In this document: positions 53,660 to 59,256 of the stretch, one piece after another
Layout: the number at the start of each line of letters is the position of its first letter
Numbering within the stretch: position 1 is the stretch's first letter
NCBI GenBank assembly: GCA_002353575.1
Contig: DEJQ01000019.1
Location: 29,659-93,658, forward strand
DNA from: Prevotellaceae bacterium UBA2744
Lineage (GTDB): Bacteria; Bacteroidota; Bacteroidia; Bacteroidales; Bacteroidaceae
Length of the DNA: 64,000 bases
Reading direction: 5' to 3'
Notes under the pieces: model-generated
What the model was told of the DNA's origin: nothing
Seen by the model: the letters and a program-made list of their open reading frames with translations, nothing else
Databases searched by the model: none
Made by a program: the position numbers and the translations under genes

Positions 53660-54580
53660 TCAAATTTCCAGTCCACTATTCAACTTATTCCTATACTCCA
53701 AGTAGCAAGCCATATTAAACTGGTTACCAAGTGTAATGTGGGTATAATATAGCAGGATGCGCCCTGCGTTGATACGCTCTGCCATCACGAAGTATTTCAT
53801 ATTCAGTTTCAGGTCGTGCAGCTGAAACAGAAACTGCTTCTGCGAGAAAGTCAGGAAATATCCCGGAGCATTGTTGTCATACCAAACTGCCATCTGTATC
53901 AGTCGCTCAAAGACACCGTTCTCCGGACTGTCCTCTATCACATACATCCTGCTCAGAGTGCTGTCGTCCTTGCTCTTCAGACAGTCCAAGTCAGCTTTCT
54001 CTGCCTTGCAGAACTCAGCCATCTTCTCCACGAATTCCTCCATCATGGCAGGAGCCTTAACCACAGTATCTTTGTTAATAGTCGTTGAAGCATACACAAC
54101 CTTGGGTTCTACCTCATCCCTCGGCACCTGTATCTCAATCATCGGTTCCTCCTCACTTTTCGCCTCTTGAACCTTTTTTACATCTTTCACCTTTTGAACC
54201 TCTTGAACTTCTTGAACCTCTTGAACCACTTGAACTTCTTGAACCACTTGAACTCTTTGAACCTCTTGCACTGTGTGCGACGGTTCTACCGTCGTCACCT
54301 CTTTCACTCTTGAACTGCTTATAGTCGCCAACCTTTCACTGCTAACCGCTTTTCTCTCTTCATATTCATAACCTATGAAAGCTAAAACACTAACAGCTAC
54401 AATTGAAGCCACTGCTGCCCACCAGCCTCTGCTGCTACGAGAAGATGTTGCCGCAGCCTTCTGCATCACTCGCTCGTTCAGACCCTTCGGCATCTGCGGG
54501 CGCTGGCTTCTGCGTCGAGCCATAGCCGCCTTCAGACCCTTGTCCTGAGTCCTCTGTTCGTTCAATTCCTTCTCGTTCAT
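53660..54580 (-). CDS. Membrane protein with Val-Gln repeats, probable anti-sigma factor
   Basis: Starting at 54580, where the ATG shares one base with the sigma factor stop (TAATG), gives 306 residues. A basic cytoplasmic part (ARRRSQRPQMPKGLNERVMQ) precedes one membrane segment at about 53-72. Residues 104-139 are a run of Glu-Val-Gln and related triplets coded by 9-base units. The outer C-terminal domain is helical and contains an LDCLKSKDDSTLSRM segment. Topology and overlap with the sigma gene suggest an anti-sigma or sensor role. Confidence 0.7.
   Translation of the reverse strand: MNEKELNEQRTQDKGLKAAMARRRSQRPQMPKGLNERVMQKAAATSSRSSRGWWAAVASIVAVSVLAFIGYEYEERKAVSSERLATISSSRVKEVTTVEPSHTVQEVQRVQVVQEVQVVQEVQEVQEVQKVKDVKKVQEAKSEEEPMIEIQVPRDEVEPKVVYASTTINKDTVVKAPAMMEEFVEKMAEFCKAEKADLDCLKSKDDSTLSRMYVIEDSPENGVFERLIQMAVWYDNNAPGYFLTFSQKQFLFQLHDLKLNMKYFVMAERINAGRILLYYTHITLGNQFNMACYLEYRNKLNSGLEI
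54164..54271 (-). repeat. 9-base tandem repeat coding Glu-Val-Gln
   Basis: The plus strand shows TTGAACCTC, TTGAACTTC and TTGAACCAC units in near-tandem. Each unit is 9 bases, so gain or loss of units changes protein length without shifting the frame. The stretch lies between membrane segment and outer domain. Confidence 0.8.
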
Positions 54581-55131
54581 TATTGTATATTCTTTATTAT
54601 TCTGTAAAGTTTCTTTCTTATTCTGCTCAGTTTCGAACACACAGTTGAGATGTTCGAATCTGTTATGTATGCAATATCCTTGATGCTTTGGTTGTCGTAG
54701 TAGAACATCGTGATTATTGCCTGTTCTGCTGGTGGCAGGAAGTCCAAAGCCCTTTCTATCAGTTCTATCGTCTCCTCATCCGTTTCCTGTAGTGTAGCTA
54801 TTGTATCGTCCTGCATCGACTCCAGATCCACATCTCTGTCGTCCACATATACTATCGGTGGTTTCCGTTTCCACACGGCATTCAGCGACTCATTATAGGC
54901 GATTCGTCCCAACCAAGTAGCCAGACTTGCCTGTTCTTGTCTGTACGACCCTATAGCCTTGAACGCCTTCAGGAACACATCCTGATACACCTCCTCAGCA
55001 TCCTCCTGCTGCACTATTACCATCGTCACCTGTCTCCATACCGACTCTCCGTACAGCGACAGCATCTCCTGCTGGGCATGCTTACTCCCCAGTTTCAACT
55101 CCTCAATCAGTTTTTCGGTCAGGTCAGTCAT
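54580..55131 (-). CDS. ECF RNA polymerase sigma factor
   Basis: A 183-residue ECF sigma factor. Region 2 contains VIVQQEDAEEVYQDVFLKAFKAI and LATWLGRIAYNESLN; region 4 contains FLPPAEQAIITMFYYDNQSIKDIAYI followed by a helix-turn-helix (DSNISTVCSKLSRIRKKLY). An acidic linker separates them. Its stop overlaps the start of the Val-Gln repeat protein by one base. Confidence 0.95.
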   Translation of the reverse strand: MTDLTEKLIEELKLGSKHAQQEMLSLYGESVWRQVTMVIVQQEDAEEVYQDVFLKAFKAIGSYRQEQASLATWLGRIAYNESLNAVWKRKPPIVYVDDRDVDLESMQDDTIATLQETDEETIELIERALDFLPPAEQAIITMFYYDNQSIKDIAYITDSNISTVCSKLSRIRKKLYRIIKNIQ

Positions 55132-55279
55132 CGACTTTCTTCATCGACTTTTTCGTGGTCTTCTATACAAATATACACCAACTCTGACCAAAATATTGCA
55201 ACAACATCAAAAAACTTTCAGATAATCTTCAATCGTTCCTGAATTCGACCTCCCATATCCACATCTCTGTTCATAAAAT

Positions 55280-55307
55280 CTACGGAACGCATCGCTGCGC
55301 CCCGTAG
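55280..55307 (-). terminator. Hairpin after the M56-TonB gene
   Basis: CTACGG (55280-55285) pairs with CCGTAG (55302-55307) around the palindromic core CGCATCGCTGCG (55288-55299). The gene it follows on the plus map ends at 55348. The core is nearly the same as in the hairpin at 52406-52437. A T-run is lacking. Confidence 0.4.
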
Positions 55308-55347
55308 TTATGCCGGCTGTTTAACTAATCTTTTAAAACTTTGTTGG

Positions 55348-57015
55348 TTATTCGAGTCGGAAAGTGACAGGAAGCACAAAATATGCTCGAACTGCCTTTC
55401 CGCGTTGTTTGCCCGGTTCCCACTTGCCTGCAAGTTTAAGAATCCTGATAGCTTCCGTTTCGAGCGACTTACTCCATCCTCTTATTTCCTCCGGGGTATA
55501 TTCTGTCTCGATTCCCTGCTGTTGATCTAATTCTGCCTTACGAGCTTGTGTTACAACTGGATCGCCAGAGGTGTCGTGTGCCGTGTTGGTAAGAATTTTG
55601 AAGTTACTGCATGAACCGTCTTTATTGACGATGAACTGTACGATGACACGTCCCTGGATTCCGTGTTCTGTTGCCTCCTTCGGATAGCGGATGTTCTTCG
55701 CAATGAATTGCATAAGAGCTCCTTCGCCATCCTTATATCTTGGCGCTTCCTCGCATATTTCAAAGACTGGGTCATCATCGGCTTCTACCTTTGGTGGTTC
55801 TGGAGTCATCGGAGTACTTACAGGTTCTTCTGATACATTAGACGGTTTAGAGGCTTCTTTCTTCTTTGTCTTGATTTCAATTACGCCGTTCTTTCCTTTC
55901 TCTCCATAGAGTTCTACTGCAGATTTGCTCTGTAGGACAAAAACCGATTCTATATCCTCCTTACTCTCGATGTTAATTGCACGAAGAAAATCTGCATCCT
56001 CAATCGAAGTTTTTTCTTTCACTTTAATCGGAATGTCAACAATCTTGCCATCTACAACGATGATAGGTTCCTGTTTCTCTTTCGATTCAGGATTTTTACT
56101 TGCTTGCATTTCAGGCATTGGCTTGGTTTCATAATGGATAAGAGTTTTGGCACTTACAGCCAACGAGACAAGCACTACTGGTACGACGTACAAGGCTCTG
56201 AGCCATGCATGTCGATTGGATTTTGATTTTAGCATCATAATAATACGTTTTTTAGTTTTTGGTGTGTGGATGCCGTTGGCGAGGACACAGGCCTGAATGC
56301 CCATCGCTTTCTGCATTAGTAAATGAACATACTGGCTTTCATTAAAGCCTTTAGAGAGTACGTCTGCGTCTGCTTCGTACTCGTGGAGGATGCGCAATTC
56401 CTGACGCAAGAACCATACCACGGGGTTGAACCATTGCAGAGCCGTGAGCAACTCTACGACCATTATGTCGTAGCTATGACGATGGCGAACATGCGCCTCT
56501 TCGTGAGTAAGGATAGGGGATAGTGTCGTTTCACTGTTCCAGTCAGCACGCGACATTACTATAGTCTTCATCCAGGAGAACGGAGCCACTGGTTCATCTA
56601 CTATACACACCTTTGTACCTGTTGGCAGAATATGCATCTCACCACCACGAACCATCTTCGTCAGTTGTCTGTAACTCCGTATCAAGACCAAACAACGGAC
56701 GATAGCTCCAATAAGAAGTATAGCAGCCAACGGAATAGTCCAGTCAAAACTCTGTTCCAATACTTCGGCAGCAGGTAGGGTGGTGTCAACATCTGCATCT
56801 ACAGTCGTTGGTGTAAGGGCGCTATCTACAACAACTGTCTTGTGAAACGTAATCACACAGAAGGGTAGTACTGCCGAAAGAACAATGCCTGAAAGCAAAA
56901 CAATACGATTCAACTTATGCATTGTCTCGCGTGAGAGTAGCAGCATATAGAATAGGTAGAACACGGCTATCAGAGCAGCTACCTTCAGGTCGTACATTAT
57001 CAGATCAGTCAACAT
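55348..57015 (-). CDS. M56 (BlaR1-like) metallopeptidase with TonB C-terminal domain
   Basis: A 555-residue membrane protein. Three N-terminal membrane segments are at about 7-27, 37-57 and 93-112. The zinc motif HEEAH is at residues 171-175, and a further membrane segment follows at about 272-290. Outside lies SVFVLQSKSAVELYGEKGKNG, a piece resembling the plug of TonB-dependent receptors, a Pro-rich linker, and a TonB C-terminal domain from about 440 (YPKEATEHGIQGRVIVQFIV). With the BlaI-type gene it overlaps by 11 bases, it forms a sensor-repressor pair; the signal is unknown. Confidence 0.9.
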   Translation of the reverse strand: MLTDLIMYDLKVAALIAVFYLFYMLLLSRETMHKLNRIVLLSGIVLSAVLPFCVITFHKTVVVDSALTPTTVDADVDTTLPAAEVLEQSFDWTIPLAAILLIGAIVRCLVLIRSYRQLTKMVRGGEMHILPTGTKVCIVDEPVAPFSWMKTIVMSRADWNSETTLSPILTHEEAHVRHRHSYDIMVVELLTALQWFNPVVWFLRQELRILHEYEADADVLSKGFNESQYVHLLMQKAMGIQACVLANGIHTPKTKKRIIMMLKSKSNRHAWLRALYVVPVVLVSLAVSAKTLIHYETKPMPEMQASKNPESKEKQEPIIVVDGKIVDIPIKVKEKTSIEDADFLRAINIESKEDIESVFVLQSKSAVELYGEKGKNGVIEIKTKKKEASKPSNVSEEPVSTPMTPEPPKVEADDDPVFEICEEAPRYKDGEGALMQFIAKNIRYPKEATEHGIQGRVIVQFIVNKDGSCSNFKILTNTAHDTSGDPVVTQARKAELDQQQGIETEYTPEEIRGWSKSLETEAIRILKLAGKWEPGKQRGKAVRAYFVLPVTFRLE

Positions 57016-57403
57016 TGCTCTTGTTCTTTAAAATGGTTAATATTTCATTAATGTCCTCCTGAGTCAGTTCCTCCTCTTCGGCAAAGAACGACACGAGCGA
57101 CTTCACTGAACCTCCGAAAAACGTATTCTTCACGTCCTTCATCATACGGCTTGTATATGCTTCTCGTGTGATATTAGGAAAGAAAAAGAACGTCTTACCA
57201 TAGTTCTCTTGTTTCTTAGCCATGACAAATCCCTTCTTGGTCAGAATCTTCAGAAACGTAGCAATAGTAGAATATGCAGGACGAGGCTCTGGATAGCATT
57301 CGATTATCTCATGTGTAGTCATTCCTCCGTCCTTGTCCCACAGGGCATTCATTATATCAAGTTCCGCCTTTGTCAGCGTCCATTCTTCATTTGCCTTTGC
57401 CAT
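57005..57403 (-). CDS. BlaI/MecI/CopY-family transcriptional repressor
   Basis: From the ATG at 57403 (MAKANEEWTLTKAELDIMNALW) the protein is 132 residues, the normal size; the frame stays open upstream to 57487 but that lies over the operators. The winged-helix domain has MTTHEIIECYPEPRPAYSTIATFLKILTKKGFV, and the C-terminal dimerisation region ends SLVSFFAEEEELTQEDINEI. It should repress its own promoter until cut or released by the M56 sensor. Confidence 0.93.
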   Translation of the reverse strand: MAKANEEWTLTKAELDIMNALWDKDGGMTTHEIIECYPEPRPAYSTIATFLKILTKKGFVMAKKQENYGKTFFFFPNITREAYTSRMMKDVKNTFFGGSVKSLVSFFAEEEELTQEDINEILTILKNKSNVD

Positions 57404-57407
57404 ATTA

Positions 57408-57454
57408 TTTAAAGTTTTAGATTTTCTGCCGCTAAGATAATCTAATGTTTTAGA
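57408..57454. promoter_or_regulatory. Two operator-like palindromes for the BlaI-type repressor
   Basis: TCTAATGTTTTAGA (57441-57454) is a palindrome of TCTAA-N4-TTAGA. TTTAAAGTTTTAGA (57408-57421) matches it at 12 of 14 positions, 33 bases away, about three helical turns. One lies in the promoter spacer, the other just after the start of transcription. TTAGATATT also occurs at about 57451, 57512 and 57534. Confidence 0.6.
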
Positions 57455-57463
57455 TATTGTCAA
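57431..57463 (-). promoter_or_regulatory. Probable promoter of the BlaI/M56 operon
   Basis: TATCTTAG (57432-57439) on the minus strand resembles TAnnTTTG, with CTTG about 21 bases upstream (near 57461). The first operator lies between them. Confidence 0.45.
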
Positions 57464-57739
57464 GAAAAGCCACGAAAAAAATATCACTCCATCTTCAACT
57501 TTAACACCTGTTATTAGATATTCTCTTCAAATTTTTAGATATTAACTCAATTTGCGAATCTTTAATTGTCGTAATTTTATTTTCAACATTTATATACACG
57601 GAAACCCCGAAAAGTTTATATTTATGTCTATACTTAGAGTTTTCTTACAAAGTTCCGTGTGACTTAAGAGAAAAAACACAAAATTATTGTGATCTTATGA
57701 AATAGCAATTATCTTTACGGCAAGAAAAATTAAATAACA

Positions 57740-57988
57740 ATGAACATTGCAATAAGTAATAATATTTACAAAGAAGCTTCAGCCTATGCAAAGCAACAAG
57801 GTATGAGTCTCTCTTCTGTAATAGAGAACTTCTTGATGCGCTTTGTTAGTCATAGCAAATCTGCTTCTGAAGGTATTACAACACCAGACATAGTGCTTAG
57901 TCTGCTTGGTGCTGGCGATTCTGTTGCTGATTGTGATCTGAATGCTCGCGATGCATATCAGCAATTTTGGGAGGAGAAATACAAATGA
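57740..57988 (+). CDS. Antitoxin-like protein (DUF6364/RHH type)
   Basis: An 82-residue protein starting MNIAISNNIYKEASAYAKQQG, followed by MSLSSVIENFLMRF. The beta-strand then helix-helix pattern fits small antitoxins that accompany PIN-domain toxins in Bacteroidetes. Its TGA overlaps the ATG of the following PIN fragment. The toxin is broken, so this may be an orphan antitoxin that could still bind its own promoter or cross-neutralise. Confidence 0.7.
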   Translation: MNIAISNNIYKEASAYAKQQGMSLSSVIENFLMRFVSHSKSASEGITTPDIVLSLLGAGDSVADCDLNARDAYQQFWEEKYK

Positions 57989-58095
57989 CTCGTTTGTTTC
58001 TTGATACTAATATTGTAGTAGATTTATTGGAACGTCGTGAACCTTTTTGTTATGATGCCGTTCGCCTTTTTACGTTGGCATATAATAAAAAGTAA
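57985..58095 (+). pseudogene. Truncated PIN-domain toxin
   Basis: The ATG overlaps the antitoxin stop (ATGA). The 36-residue frame reads MTRLFLDTNIVVDLLERREP and FCYDAVRLFTLA, the start of a PIN ribonuclease with its first catalytic Asp, then stops at 58095. A complete toxin has about 135 residues. The bases after the stop up to 58190 give no clear continuation in any frame. Confidence 0.75.
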
Positions 58096-58210
58096 CCTTG
58101 GGAAGGAATGAAATACTTATCCATCCTTAGTGCTCTTTTATGTCTCACAGAAATATTTGCAAAAGCAGAAATATTTTTTGTGGAACAGTAATTAATGTTT
58201 CAGGCTGCTG

Positions 58211-58310
58211 TTAGTCCGTAACCAGCGGACTCAGAGTCCGCAACTTACGGACTGGCAGTCCGTATGGAACGTACTATTAGTCCGTAAGCCTACGGACTAA
58301 TATTTTTAAT
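58211..58310. repeat. Cluster of related hairpins built on AGTCCG/CGGACT
   Basis: Three hairpins follow each other: GCGGACT-CAG-AGTCCGC (58225-58241), TACGGACT-GGC-AGTCCGTA (58246-58264), and ATTAGTCCGTA-AGCC-TACGGACTAAT (58276-58301), the last followed by ATTTTTAAT. TTAGTCCGTAA at 58211-58221 can also pair with TTACGGACT at 58245, giving an alternative fold. All arms are perfect. No gene is visible here. Confidence 0.8.
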
Positions 58311-58371
58311 GGTGCAATTTTAAATCTTCAAATGAAATTATCCCTAAATTTCTGAAGAATTTTTCAATTTT

Positions 58372-58448
58372 TGCCGATACCTCACTCGCTGAAACCCCGA
58401 TAAACTCTGGGATTGCTGCCAAGTGAGTGAGGTATCGGCATTTTTTTT
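58372..58448 (+). terminator. Long stem-loop with eight T residues
   Basis: TGCCGATACCTCACTC (58372-58387) pairs perfectly with GAGTGAGGTATCGGCA (58425-58440); three more pairs with one G-T extend it. The 37-base loop has a small CCC/GGG hairpin. TTTTTTTT follows. It is the end of some plus-strand transcript, yet no intact gene precedes it for more than 270 bases, so it may end a small RNA. Confidence 0.7.
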
Positions 58449-58455
58449 CAAAAAA

Positions 58456-58563
58456 TTATTTTGTACTTTGCTCGCTTACTCGTATGTTGACTTCGTCGAA
58501 ATACTCTCGCTCGAAAGTAAAAATAAACGAGATTTATTTTGTACTTTGCTCGCTTACTCGTAT
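58456..58563 (+). repeat. Two perfect 30-base direct repeats
   Basis: The sequence at 58456-58485 (TTATTTTGTACTTTGCTCGC and on to TTACTCGTAT) is copied exactly at 58534-58563. The copies are 78 bases apart. The second copy supplies most of the promoter for the toxin-antitoxin genes; the first ends in TATGTTGA and has lost the -7 match. Confidence 0.9.
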
Positions 58564-58568
58564 TTTTG
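58538..58568 (+). promoter_or_regulatory. Promoter of the intact toxin-antitoxin operon
   Basis: TTTG (58538-58541) and TATTTTTG (58561-58568) are 19 bases apart, a full consensus match, and the antitoxin start is 21 bases further on. Confidence 0.75.
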
Positions 58569-58589
58569 CAGAAAGAATTACATAGAATT

Positions 58590-58739
58590 ATGGAAACAGT
58601 TTATACTTCACCATCGGCTGCGATTGGACGAAAAAAACATAAACCTGTTGATTATGTTTCTTCTACCCCGACTGAGCGTCTGCACACAGTCGAGGAATTT
58701 GTTGACAAACTAGAAGAGGCTGTTCGTGTTAGACTATGA
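58590..58739 (+). CDS. Small antitoxin of a RelE/ParE-type system
   Basis: A 49-residue protein starting METVYTSPSAAIGRKKHKPV and containing RLHTVEEFVDKLEEAV, a helix that could wrap the toxin. The start at 58590 is chosen because it follows the promoter; an earlier in-frame codon at 58539 lies within the promoter. It overlaps the toxin start by 4 bases (ATGA). No DNA-binding fold is obvious. Confidence 0.7.
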   Translation: METVYTSPSAAIGRKKHKPVDYVSSTPTERLHTVEEFVDKLEEAVRVRL

Positions 58740-59044
58740 AAGAGTATAGAGTTAAGATTCTAGATTCTGTATTTGACGATATTGATAGTCTTGCCGAATT
58801 TATTGTAAGCATCAGTACTGCTGAACATGCCATTAAATATGTTCATGAATTAGGGGCAGAAATCATGTCTTTACGATATTTAGCAGATGTTATTCCAGAG
58901 AGTCACTATCGCACTGTCCTACAATTTCATCCTCATGCTAAGCAGTTGCGGACTCGCAATAAGCGATTCAATATTATTTTCCATATCGAAGGTGATAAGG
59001 TCATTGTTGACAAGATAATTGCTTCGAAGATGATAATTAGCTAA
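58736..59044 (+). CDS. RelE/ParE-family toxin
   Basis: A 102-residue protein with the ParE/RelE layout: a first strand (YRVKILDSVFDDIDSLAEFI), two helices, then strands RFNIIFHIEGDKVIVDKIIASK. The family either cuts mRNA at the ribosome (RelE) or poisons gyrase (ParE); which applies here is open. The frame is intact and overlaps the antitoxin stop by 4 bases, so this locus is likely functional. Confidence 0.82.
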   Translation: MKEYRVKILDSVFDDIDSLAEFIVSISTAEHAIKYVHELGAEIMSLRYLADVIPESHYRTVLQFHPHAKQLRTRNKRFNIIFHIEGDKVIVDKIIASKMIIS

Positions 59045-59134
59045 ACATTTGAAAAAATATCATACTCTCTATCGGCTGCAATGCAGTCGATTTTTTATAT
59101 ATGTGGATAAGATACTATTAGAAGGTGGTGTTTT

Positions 59135-59196
59135 ACGAGATTACGTCTCGCTCTTGACGAGATTACGTCTCGCTATGTGTGAGGTTACGTCTCGTT
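59135..59196. repeat. Three 22-base tandem repeats, each a small hairpin
   Basis: ACGAGATTACGTCTCGCT occurs at 59135-59152 and 59157-59174, and a variant with TGAGG-TTACG-TCTCG at 59179-59196. The step is 22 bases each time. Every copy can fold as CGAGA-TTACG-TCTCG; the third keeps pairing by G-T. They lie between the toxin gene and the convergent RDD fusion gene. The stretch after them (59206-59250) is AT-rich with TATTATCT repeats and holds nothing else. Confidence 0.75.
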
Positions 59197-59256
59197 TATC
59201 CGTTCCTTTCTCTAACTATTATCTTTTATCTATTATCTATTATCTTTTAAGAATGT

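Noticed and set aside
57988..58200. Continuation of the PIN toxin after a simple frameshift
   Set aside because: No frame between 58096 and 58200 gives the expected PIN motifs, so it is treated as truncation.
58423..58713. 96-codon open frame through the direct repeats
   Set aside because: It is mainly the 30-base repeat translated twice plus promoter DNA, and is out of frame with the antitoxin.
59135..59196. CRISPR-like array
   Set aside because: The 22-base step leaves only 4-base gaps between units, there are just three copies, and no cas genes are present.
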